Assembly: GCA_033852075.1 (NCBI GenBank)
Contig: JAWSVC010000014.1
Span: 1 to 64,000, forward strand
Direction of reading: 5' to 3'
Source: QZLE01 sp033852075
GTDB taxonomy: Bacteria; Pseudomonadota; Gammaproteobacteria; QZLD01
DNA: 64,000 nucleotides
How positions within the stretch are numbered: the stretch's first letter is position 1; each line of letters begins with the position of its first letter. Below, piece after piece: positions 17,884-25,778 of this stretch. The notes beneath the pieces are model-generated. The model worked only from the letters and a program-made list of their open reading frames with translations. It was not told the origin of the DNA and made no database searches. The translations under genes and the position numbers were made by a program.

Positions 17884-18921
17884 TTACGGCAGATATACCT
17901 GCCCCTGAGTCCCAATTTGAGATAACCGAAGATTAATATCCCAACGGACTTTAGCCCCTTTCATAAAGCCTGCCTGGTAAGTACCGCTGCCGCTTAATTT
18001 AGCAGAGGTAAGTACATTATCTTCAATTCTGGCAGTTACAGTGCCGTTTAGACTATGGAGCTTTATCTTCTGGTTTTTTTCATCAATATCTTCGCGTTTT
18101 GCGATATTCCAGGTAGCTGTATCTCCTGTTTCACTTACCAACTCAAGATCTATTACCGGCTCAATATCTCTGATTATCTCAACCCATTTTTTTCTAACCA
18201 GCGGCTCTCCGTGTGCTTTATCCAGCATCTCATTAACTAAAGCTAACTTGTCATTTTGGAATTGGTTTCCACTGGAATCGTAATATTCAGTTTCACCATC
18301 TACAAAATAATAATCTCCGTTATAGATTGGCGCAGAAAAAACCTCTTGTTTACTGTTACTTTTACTTGTCTGATATAGCGCAAAATCGCCTTCATCATCC
18401 TTTAATAATTTGAATTTGCTTTTTACGATATAGCTTTCCCCGTCGAAATTATCGCGTCGATTGGTAAAGCTTGGCACCTCAAGTTCCATCTCCCCCGTAT
18501 AGGCAAAGGAAGGGAAAAATATCATAAGATTTTTCACCGGCATGGCAAATTGCCGCAATTTTGAAACTGTTTCAAGCCGTTGCGGATCTTTGAAAAGGGA
18601 CTCCTCCGGATCATCGACTACCACGCTGGCAATCGTAATATTCTTTAACTTTGGATCGATTTTACTATCCTGGGAATACTGACTTTGCGCAATAGATTTA
18701 TTGCCTGCATCCTTGTCTACTGAATGAGTGGTTTCAGTAATCTGCGGTTTGGGTTGCGACTCACTAATTTGTTTATCAGCTCGCATTACAGAATGCGCAA
18801 TAGAACCAGATTTATTTTCTACTTGATTTGCTTCAGCTCTACCCCAATCTTTTGCAATATATAAAAACAGTGCAATAAAACATACCAGCGCAGAAACAAC
18901 TGCAACTATCCTGTTCTTCAT
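17884..18921 (-). CDS. Unknown exported or membrane-anchored protein
   Basis: This 345-residue protein belongs to no family I recognise. One N-terminal hydrophobic helix (about 5-25) acts as a signal anchor. A low-complexity polar linker (about 30-95, rich in Ser, Gln and Lys) comes next, then a beta-rich soluble domain (about 120-345) with many Tyr and Asp residues, ending LSQIGTQGQVYLP. Only one Cys, in the N-terminal helix, so no disulfides are expected. Its ATG overlaps the stop of the upstream TPR membrane gene (ATGA), and the radical SAM gene follows closely. Operon position makes it a candidate substrate or partner of the radical SAM enzyme. Confidence 0.75.
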   Translation of the reverse strand: MKNRIVAVVSALVCFIALFLYIAKDWGRAEANQVENKSGSIAHSVMRADKQISESQPKPQITETTHSVDKDAGNKSIAQSQYSQDSKIDPKLKNITIASVVVDDPEESLFKDPQRLETVSKLRQFAMPVKNLMIFFPSFAYTGEMELEVPSFTNRRDNFDGESYIVKSKFKLLKDDEGDFALYQTSKSNSKQEVFSAPIYNGDYYFVDGETEYYDSSGNQFQNDKLALVNEMLDKAHGEPLVRKKWVEIIRDIEPVIDLELVSETGDTATWNIAKREDIDEKNQKIKLHSLNGTVTARIEDNVLTSAKLSGSGTYQAGFMKGAKVRWDINLRLSQIGTQGQVYLP

Positions 18922-20123
18922 ATAAAGAGCCTTTCGATATAAGTCATCAAACCCAATGAATAAAACAATATATATGTGATACTTAAATGTAATACCATCA
19001 AAGATGGAAGATAAAACTTCATCTTTATTTCCAATCTTGAATCAAGCTCCATAATCAGACCGTTAGCAACAATAAAGAACAAAGTAACTACCATAATCAA
19101 TATCATTAACCAAGGTTCCATTCCTGTCATATTGTTATGTTTTGCATCGGTTAGATAGAATATTACAACCGGCAATATTATTGCTGCGGGAATAAATAAC
19201 ATCGAATGAAATAATCCGGTTTTCAGCCCGGAGGCAAGATTAATTTTTTTTATTGGAATAACCTTGTATATCGCGACTAAAGCACCAACCAAAGCTATGA
19301 GTGCAATTATAAATCCTTTATAACGATTAGAATTAATATTAGCGCGCATCATATCATTTCCAATAAGCCTGCTGGCAAACCCACCTCCCTGTTGTTTAAC
19401 CAAATTGTAGTAACTTTGCGCCTTTCCGAAATTTTTTAATAAATAGTGGCAATCACCTATATTTTTCAAAACTACTACTTTGTGCGGCGAATTTGGATAT
19501 TCATCTAATATCCGGTTATAGATTGGTATGGCTTTTCTTATGCTGGAAAATTCCTCTTCATTTTGTGGAATTCTTTGACGCCCCCGATATTCATTTGCCA
19601 ACCAGAATAAGGCATCATCTAAAGCCTTATAGTCTGGATAATCCTTCACAAATCTTTCCAGCCTTTGGATAAATACCGCATTTTCTCCGGGACGATAGCT
19701 GTTGAGAATAGTTTGAAACTCTTTATAAGTTACAAGATTTATATCCTTATACCTTTTCAAGGCATTAATTCTTATTTCTGCCCTACGGGAATGCCTTCCA
19801 TTATATATTTCTATATATTCCTGATAGATCTCTAACGCCTCAGATGGTAAAAAAAGTTTTTCGTCGAGTATTACCGCCTTTTTAAAAAGCGATTCTTCTG
19901 CATACAACTGATCGCCATATTTCGCATAAATCTCTTCATATGCACTTATTGCAACCTGATAGTTATTATAATTTTCATATGACTGAGCTTTTTTAAAAAG
20001 CATACGGGCTTCATTTTGCCGGTCATCTGTTGTTGATTGTTGCTGTGCGTATAAAGAAAATGAGTAACAAAAACTTATTATAACTAATAAGGTATAAATA
20101 AGGGGTCGATGCATTGGTTTCAT
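18918..20123 (-). CDS. Exported TPR-type protein with C-terminal membrane helices
   Basis: A 401-residue protein with a signal peptide (about 1-26, ending LYA), then helical TPR-like repeats (about 35-255) of the kind seen in periplasmic assembly proteins such as BamD/YbgF (A-x-Y-E-E-I-Y patterns and DEYPNSPHK). Four hydrophobic segments follow (about 268-290, 302-327, 338-360 and 375-395). The TPR part would face the periplasm and the helices hold it in the inner membrane. It is first in a three-gene operon with an exported protein of unknown function and a radical SAM/SPASM enzyme. The combination is not one I know. An internal ATG three codons in (20114) is an alternative start. Confidence 0.75.
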   Translation of the reverse strand: MKPMHRPLIYTLLVIISFCYSFSLYAQQQSTTDDRQNEARMLFKKAQSYENYNNYQVAISAYEEIYAKYGDQLYAEESLFKKAVILDEKLFLPSEALEIYQEYIEIYNGRHSRRAEIRINALKRYKDINLVTYKEFQTILNSYRPGENAVFIQRLERFVKDYPDYKALDDALFWLANEYRGRQRIPQNEEEFSSIRKAIPIYNRILDEYPNSPHKVVVLKNIGDCHYLLKNFGKAQSYYNLVKQQGGGFASRLIGNDMMRANINSNRYKGFIIALIALVGALVAIYKVIPIKKINLASGLKTGLFHSMLFIPAAIILPVVIFYLTDAKHNNMTGMEPWLMILIMVVTLFFIVANGLIMELDSRLEIKMKFYLPSLMVLHLSITYILFYSLGLMTYIERLFI

Positions 20124-20198
20124 GTTTTTTACGAACTGGTCTAAGATGCAATGCAGGTAGATAAATCAATTATCTACCTACTGCAACAGGAAAAATTA

Positions 20199-21419
20199 CT
20201 AAAGAACGATACGCTCAAGCAATGAGGATGAACTGTTTCCTTGCCCTTGTACCTTATAGGTTTCCATAACCAAAGATGAATCATTAACATCAACTATTAC
20301 ATAGTTCAATACATCTTCATATTTGTGAATTGTGGCGTTCGAAGAAATATCTTCTATCTGAATAATCGGGCTACCACCACCACCGCTTAATATGTAATGG
20401 ATACCATTCATTTCCAGATGCTGATAATCATGATCGTGCCCTTCAAAAACAGCTTTTACACCATATTGTTCAAACAAAGGACGAAGATTATTTACCAGAA
20501 CCGGATTATCACCCCAGGAAGAAGCTGAATGAACAGGTACATGCAGTGAAACAAAGATATGATCTATATCAATGTCTGCTGCGGCATTTTGCAGGTCAGA
20601 CTGAATAAAGTTATATTGCGACGTTCCCGGTAACAGTAAATCATAGCTGTCATTGTTACTGGTGTATTTTCCGGTGTTTATCACCAAGATATGCACGTTG
20701 CCATAATTGTATGAATAATAAGCAAAGTCACCGCTATTACCAGAACTCATAAGGTAACTGTCAAAATAGGTATTTCCAGTACCATTGCCATCTGAAAATT
20801 CATGATTCCCATAAGTAGGCACAAGAGGATGATTACGTAAAAGATCCTTTTCAACATCGAAAAAGTTAATTACGTCATCCATATCTGTTCCATCAAGTGC
20901 AAAATCACCAACATGCAAAACAAAATCAGGAGATTTAGAGGCCATGCTCTGGCATACAGGAAGATGATCGTCATTATCACCATAAGCAGCTACAATATCC
21001 TCATACCATGCGGCTTCACGGGTATCCCCGTAAACAGCAAAACGGAAAGGAAGACGACTTCCCTTTGGAAGCGCAGTTACAAATGAGCCAACCGGACTGG
21101 TTGTTCCATCGGACGTAACCGTATAGTAATACCGGGTATTGGTACTTAAACCGGAAAGTGTCATCTTTCTGATCTTACCGGAAGAGATCTGATGAGTAAC
21201 ATAATTACTCATATTTGAATTTAAAGAAACCTTAAGGGTTGCAGAATCAGAATTGTACGTTTCAAATGCTATTCCAACAGAATCCGATGTTAATTGCTGC
21301 AATAGCGGATAAACACGAAATCCAGTTTCCGGGTCATCCCCCCCTGCAAATGCTGAAGATGAAATAATAAAAAAAAAGGGTAGTAAAGAATATTTTAGAA
21401 AACGATTGAGATTTGGCAT
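20199..21419 (-). CDS. Secreted purple-acid-phosphatase-like metallophosphoesterase
   Basis: The protein has 406 residues: a signal peptide (about 1-25, ending AFA), a fibronectin-like N-terminal domain (about 35-115) and a calcineurin-type metallophosphoesterase domain (about 120-380). Metal-binding motifs are visible: AVYGDTRE, LHVGDFALDG, YGNHEFSDG, SLHVPVH and GHDHDYQHLE. This is the purple acid phosphatase layout, expected to cleave phosphate esters outside the cytoplasm. I use the ATG at 21419, which has GGAG 9 bases upstream and gives a normal signal peptide; the ATG at 21434 would add five residues. It is a single gene facing away from the SPFH operon. Phosphate regulation is plausible given the alkaline phosphatase nearby, but I found no convincing Pho box. 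Confidence 0.87.
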   Translation of the reverse strand: MPNLNRFLKYSLLPFFFIISSSAFAGGDDPETGFRVYPLLQQLTSDSVGIAFETYNSDSATLKVSLNSNMSNYVTHQISSGKIRKMTLSGLSTNTRYYYTVTSDGTTSPVGSFVTALPKGSRLPFRFAVYGDTREAAWYEDIVAAYGDNDDHLPVCQSMASKSPDFVLHVGDFALDGTDMDDVINFFDVEKDLLRNHPLVPTYGNHEFSDGNGTGNTYFDSYLMSSGNSGDFAYYSYNYGNVHILVINTGKYTSNNDSYDLLLPGTSQYNFIQSDLQNAAADIDIDHIFVSLHVPVHSASSWGDNPVLVNNLRPLFEQYGVKAVFEGHDHDYQHLEMNGIHYILSGGGGSPIIQIEDISSNATIHKYEDVLNYVIVDVNDSSLVMETYKVQGQGNSSSSLLERIVL

Positions 21420-21656
21420 TACCTTCAACTCCATGATTAATTAACCATAACCAGATATCTACTTAACTTGTTCTCAGAAAAAACAAAATTATGAAATAAA
21501 TAACATGGCAAATAGTAATAATTAATTATGAATCTAATGTTACACAAAAATTAAATAATACAATTAGCTAAAAAACCGCAAGCATCTATTGATACAATCA
21601 ACAGCCATTGCTCGCAATACCCTAACCCCAGTAAAAATGTACCGGTCAAGTCTAAC

Positions 21657-21840
21657 CGGACATAAATGCTTTACACACCTAAAATACATCAATCCAAATA
21701 TTAAGGTAATTGTGTTAACCGGATTCTTACAGCAACAATATCTTGATGAGTTGATTAAAGCCGGAGTATGTGGGTACATCTCAAAACCTTATCGAATTGA
21801 AGATCTGAGCAAAATGATTAATCATGTTATTTCTACTTAG
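21657..21840 (+). pseudogene. Stranded copy of a hybrid-kinase receiver-domain C-terminus
   Basis: These 184 bases match 7066-7249, the last 60 codons of the PstS-like hybrid kinase, at about nine bases in ten, with both copies ending at the same TAG. About 55 of 60 encoded residues are the same, and most base differences are silent. The copy keeps the receiver motifs VIVLTGF and the KPYR end but has no start, no kinase and no phospho-acceptor Asp. Upstream reading continues only into unrelated sequence (an ATG at 21589). It converges on the third SPFH gene, and that gene's stop codon (21833-21835) lies inside the duplicated block. Probably the remnant of a second kinase gene. Confidence 0.85.
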
Positions 21841-22783
21841 CCGGATCGATTATTCTTATTTCATTGAGTTTTTTGCTTAGGCGTTTGATAAACTGATAAT
21901 ACTGTTGCTTTTGTAGTAAGGTATTATCCGATTTGATAGATTGTAATTGTGCAAGAAAACGGGATGCTTCACCTTGGGCGCGTGAGATTTGTTGGTGTTT
22001 GTAGGAGCTGGCTTCCTGTTGGATATTATTAGCGTACTCCCTGGCTTCCGGAATCGCCCGGTTTTTAAAGGCATGAGCTATATTTAGAGCCTTTTTGCGC
22101 TCCTGCCTTGCCTGGATGACATCGTCAAAATAGCGTTGCGTTTGTTTAGGTGGTGCAATTTCGCGTATCTCTACAAAGGCTATTCTTATGCCTGAATCAA
22201 ACTGGTTTAGCTTTTGTTGCAGTAGTTGCTTTACCCCATCCTCTATTCTTTTTTTACCTGTGGTTAAAACATCGTCAACATTGGTTTTTGATATTAATTT
22301 CAGTACACTTGAAGCGGTAAAACCTTTTATTAGCAACTCAGTATCGCGGGTTGAAATCAGGTATTTATCCGGGCTGATGACATTGTATTTAATCAGCAGG
22401 TTGGCATTTACGATATTGTTGTCGCCAGTAATGCAGTATGTTGTTAGGTTGGATGACTTGATGTAATTATGTGCGCGGGAGCCAAATTCCCATCCTGAAC
22501 TGGCAAAGTCGTCGACTATGATAGAGCGGACGTTTTTGGAGTCGATTCTGGTAACCTGGTCAGTAGGTGTTGGTAGGGCATAATGTAAGCCGGGTTGTAC
22601 ATTAGGATCAATTATTTTACCGAATCGTTGCTGTACGCCGATTTGACTTGGGTCTATGTAGTAAAATCCGGTGGCAAAATAGATAACTATCAATACACAA
22701 ATTACTAGACCTGCATAATGCACCAGCTGTTTTTGTAACGATTTAAGATTTGCAGGGTTATCATTTGGGGTATTACGACTCAT
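21833..22783 (-). CDS. SPFH/Band 7 protein, HflK-like
   Basis: A 316-residue SPFH-domain protein. One transmembrane helix (about 22-45) is followed by the band-7 start YYIDPSQIGVQQRFGKI, the SPFH beta/alpha region to about 215, and a long helical part (about 215-310) with heptad-like charge patterns. HflK/HflC proteins form large membrane-facing cages around proteases such as FtsH. The motif PGLHYALPTP is typical of HflK. Its ATG overlaps the upstream HflC-like stop by one base (TAATG). Third gene of a three-SPFH operon. The last codons, including the TAG, come from the duplicated block at 21657-21840, so the original C-terminus may have been changed. Confidence 0.82.
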   Translation of the reverse strand: MSRNTPNDNPANLKSLQKQLVHYAGLVICVLIVIYFATGFYYIDPSQIGVQQRFGKIIDPNVQPGLHYALPTPTDQVTRIDSKNVRSIIVDDFASSGWEFGSRAHNYIKSSNLTTYCITGDNNIVNANLLIKYNVISPDKYLISTRDTELLIKGFTASSVLKLISKTNVDDVLTTGKKRIEDGVKQLLQQKLNQFDSGIRIAFVEIREIAPPKQTQRYFDDVIQARQERKKALNIAHAFKNRAIPEAREYANNIQQEASSYKHQQISRAQGEASRFLAQLQSIKSDNTLLQKQQYYQFIKRLSKKLNEIRIIDPAK

Positions 22784-23682
22784 TATTGATTACCATTTTT
22801 ATTCGATTTTTCCAGGTCGTTGGTCAGGTATTTCATCAAGTCGGATTCAGTAGATAGCAATAATGTTGATTTTTCATCAAAGATCGATTCATATGCCTCT
22901 AATGAGCGGATAAATTCAAAGTAGTCCTGGTCCTGGCTATATGCCTGAGCGTATATCTTTAGTGCTTCCTTATCAGCCTCTCCCTTGATAATCAGAGATT
23001 GCTTTTCCGCAGTCGCTTTGATTTCCTGTGCCTGTCTTTTGGCTTCAGCTACAATTTTACCGGCGTCTTCTCTCCCTTCTGCGCGTATTTTTTCTGCTTC
23101 CATCTCTCGTTCTGCCTTCATGCGCTCATAAACCGATTTCATAACTACGGCAGGATAGGAGAGACGGATAATGCCAATGTGTTCGATGCTAACGCCGTAT
23201 TTTGTTACGGCGCTTTGGTTTGATGTTGCTATTAGTTCTTGTTCAATCATATCTATCTTAACTTGTGACGGATCGCTGTTGATGATTTGATGGATGGAGT
23301 AATCGCTGAAAACAATTCCAAGTTGGGAATTAATCATGTCGCTGATTTTTTGTCTGCCATTATCGATGTTTTGTAGTGATTGAAAAAATACGACAGGATC
23401 TTTGATCTTCCAGGCGATAAAACAGCTGGTTATTATTGGATTTTTATCCCCCAAAAGAAGCTGGATTGGTTGGGTATCGATCTGTTGCAGACGTTTGTCA
23501 AAACGGTTTACCTTATTTATAAAACCAGGCATCTTAAAGTGCAATCCAGGCTGGTCAATGGTGCGAACCGACTTTCCGAACTGGGTTACAATTCCCCATT
23601 CCCGCTCATCTATTGAGAATGTTGAAGTTACTGATAAACTTGCTGTTAGCAGAATTAAGATGCTAATCACGAATAGGCGCAC
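22783..23682 (-). CDS. SPFH/Band 7 protein, HflC-like
   Basis: A 299-residue HflC-type protein with an N-terminal signal anchor (about 1-23), the band-7 start EREWGIVTQFGK, the motif PGLHFKMPG, and a C-terminal helix rich in Ala, Glu and Lys (about 190-245; for example AEREMEAEKIRAEG) typical of HflC. The start is a GTG at 23682 with GAGGT about 9 bases upstream. It overlaps the upstream CDF-SPFH gene by 20 bases and the downstream HflK-like gene by one. The operon therefore encodes three SPFH subunits, two of which could form an HflK/HflC-type ring. The usual hflX/hfq/purA neighbours are absent, so this is an accessory set rather than the housekeeping hflKC. Confidence 0.83.
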   Translation of the reverse strand: MRLFVISILILLTASLSVTSTFSIDEREWGIVTQFGKSVRTIDQPGLHFKMPGFINKVNRFDKRLQQIDTQPIQLLLGDKNPIITSCFIAWKIKDPVVFFQSLQNIDNGRQKISDMINSQLGIVFSDYSIHQIINSDPSQVKIDMIEQELIATSNQSAVTKYGVSIEHIGIIRLSYPAVVMKSVYERMKAEREMEAEKIRAEGREDAGKIVAEAKRQAQEIKATAEKQSLIIKGEADKEALKIYAQAYSQDQDYFEFIRSLEAYESIFDEKSTLLLSTESDLMKYLTNDLEKSNKNGNQ

Positions 23683-25459
23683 GGCGTTTTACCTCTTTTG
23701 GTTCTGGGCTTACTTCTGGAAGTTTTTGCTCTTGTTGTTGTTTGTTTATTTGCCGGTACAGGAAACGTTCCTTATATAGCAGGTATGTGGATATACCGGA
23801 ACTTGGCTCGTAAATGATCTTTTCGCCTTCGCTGATGGATTTAACCTGAGCAGTGAGCTGCATATGCTTAGTGATTATTTGGGGATATTGCCGGTATGAG
23901 TCAAGTTGGAGCAAATAATTCTGGGATTCTCCCTGGGCAAGCTGAATCTTGCTGTTACTTTCTGATTGCGCCTGTGATATCAGTTGCGATGAGTTTAATT
24001 TTGCATCGGGTATCATCACATTGTGTTTTACCTTGGCCTGATTAATCATGGTTTCTCTGGTTTGAGTAGCTGCGACAAGTTGTTCAAATGATATTGCTAC
24101 ATTTGCAGGAGGGTGAAAATCTTTTAGATCCAGCCTTACAATCTCCAGTCCGCTTTTTAATTGATCTAACTGTGATTGAATATTTGTGGTTACCTGGTCT
24201 ACCCACTTTTTGCGTTTATACAGTGCAAGATCATAAAACTCATTGCGCGTAAAAGTAGCTATTAGTTCTTGCATGCATATCTGAGATGCAAGCTGTTCGG
24301 GATTGGTGGTGTTTAAGAAAAAGTTTTCTACGTCATTAATCCGGTAATGTAATGAGATATAAGGTTGGAAGAAGTTATTATCGGCAGACATAAATTCAAG
24401 TTTGTCTCCGTGTGATTTTCCCCAGATCAGGGCGATGTTTTTATCGCTGATATTTCCAACCTCTATGGTTTTTACCTGACCACTGTTGATCTTATTTGCT
24501 TTATCTATAGGCCATGGCCACTTGAAATATAACCCCGGAGATAATGTGGTCCCAGGATTAATAATGCGGCCAAACCTGGTAATAACAGCTTGTTGATTAA
24601 TCTCAATCTGTACCAGCGAGGTAGAAAGCCAAAATACCACTGCAGCAGTTGTTGCAAGAGCCAAGCCTGCTTTAAGTATTTTTCTGGAAGTGTTTACGAT
24701 GGATGCCAAGTCGTTTCTTTTATCAGGATGTAGATCAAAGATATCGCAAAACCATGTGCCGACTTTATTGCCAAGATGGCGATCGAATAGGGAGAAAAGC
24801 ATGGTGGTGATTCGATATTCTGTCAAATAGCCATGTTTATGTTTTGTCATAGAAAGCAGCGTGTTTATGCCTGTCTCTACGGCGAAGAGTAATATCATTA
24901 GTCCAATTACACCACCGATGTATTTATCAACATTGATTCCGAAGTTGTAGATAATCAGCGAAAAACCGGTAAGTAGTGATATCACCATATCGGTGCGGTT
25001 GTGCTGGCTATCAGCCTTTAGTGCAGCTGAGTTTTCTGTTTCTGCGGTTATTGCCTCGAATCGGTAGATGAAAAATGAACCAAAGGAAAGCAGGATAAAG
25101 ATCATCCCGGTTATAAGAGGGTTATCAACAGTTACCGGTTCGCTGGAGAGGATACGTAAAAATATTGATAGCGCGATGATGAAAAGCCAAATACTTATGA
25201 GCATGGCGATTATCAGCTCAGGGTCTTTCCAGTTATGACGGGGGTTATGAGATGTGTTGTTAGAGTATTCTGTACTACGTCGGTTGCTTAGCCAGATTGT
25301 AAATACAACCAATGCGGTAGTGGTGATATCGGAGAAGCTATGCCAAGCCTCGGAGAAAACTGCAAGGCTTCCAGAAAGCCAGTAAGCAAAAAACTTAATG
25401 ACTGTTAGCAGGGTAATTATTGCAAGGCTTATTATTCCAGCCCTAAGTTTATTTGGCAT
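23663..25459 (-). CDS. CDF cation transporter fused to an SPFH/HflK-like domain
   Basis: This 598-residue protein joins two families. Residues 1-205 form a six-helix cation diffusion facilitator core. The helix-2 metal motif is His40-x3-Asp44 (EAWHSFSD) and the helix-5 motif is His153-x3-Asp157 (HNRTD), the HD-HD tetrahedral site typical of zinc-type transporters. A linker (about 206-262) and a further hydrophobic helix (about 264-282) lead into an SPFH domain that begins QIEINQQAVITRFGRI and continues with PGLYFKWPWP, then helical repeats to about 590. The usual cytoplasmic CDF C-terminal domain is replaced by the SPFH part. It is first in an operon with HflC-like and HflK-like genes. A metal transporter that organises, or is regulated by, an SPFH cage is a reasonable inference. 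The ribosome site is weak. Confidence 0.85.
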   Translation of the reverse strand: MPNKLRAGIISLAIITLLTVIKFFAYWLSGSLAVFSEAWHSFSDITTTALVVFTIWLSNRRSTEYSNNTSHNPRHNWKDPELIIAMLISIWLFIIALSIFLRILSSEPVTVDNPLITGMIFILLSFGSFFIYRFEAITAETENSAALKADSQHNRTDMVISLLTGFSLIIYNFGINVDKYIGGVIGLMILLFAVETGINTLLSMTKHKHGYLTEYRITTMLFSLFDRHLGNKVGTWFCDIFDLHPDKRNDLASIVNTSRKILKAGLALATTAAVVFWLSTSLVQIEINQQAVITRFGRIINPGTTLSPGLYFKWPWPIDKANKINSGQVKTIEVGNISDKNIALIWGKSHGDKLEFMSADNNFFQPYISLHYRINDVENFFLNTTNPEQLASQICMQELIATFTRNEFYDLALYKRKKWVDQVTTNIQSQLDQLKSGLEIVRLDLKDFHPPANVAISFEQLVAATQTRETMINQAKVKHNVMIPDAKLNSSQLISQAQSESNSKIQLAQGESQNYLLQLDSYRQYPQIITKHMQLTAQVKSISEGEKIIYEPSSGISTYLLYKERFLYRQINKQQQEQKLPEVSPEPKEVKRRAPIRD

Positions 25460-25778
25460 ATGTTTGCATCGAAGTAAAAAACAAAAATAGGTATAACCTT
25501 TTTTCTTTGTTCAAGAAAAATTGAAAGTTATGCAACTATCTTATCTAAAGAAATAATTTCAACAGAAAAACATTACAAACAGGTGACAATAACGCAAAGT
25601 AATAAAATTATGATAAAGCGTTTCATGATTATTTAATAAAGATTTAACCAGATTGTAACGATCTGTTATCAAAATCCTTTGCTTGAAACTTGTAGCTTTA
25701 ATATTTATTTGGTTCGTCTTTATTAATTATTGTTGCAGGTTAATCCCCTTTTTGAGGCTTAATTTTTAGGAGAGTAAT
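25460..25778. other. Divergent intergenic region
   Basis: This stretch separates the CDF-SPFH operon from the alkaline phosphatase and must hold promoters for both. It is AT-rich. A direct-repeat-like TTGTAAC-GAT-CTGTTAT near 25653-25669 faintly recalls a Pho box, but its spacing is one base short. AGGAG lies just before the phosphatase ATG. No RNA gene or coding sequence was seen. Confidence 0.5.

Noticed and set aside
25640..25680. Pho boxes before the phosphatase genes
   Set aside because: Only weak direct repeats were seen and spacing is off by one at the best site. A weight-matrix scan would decide.
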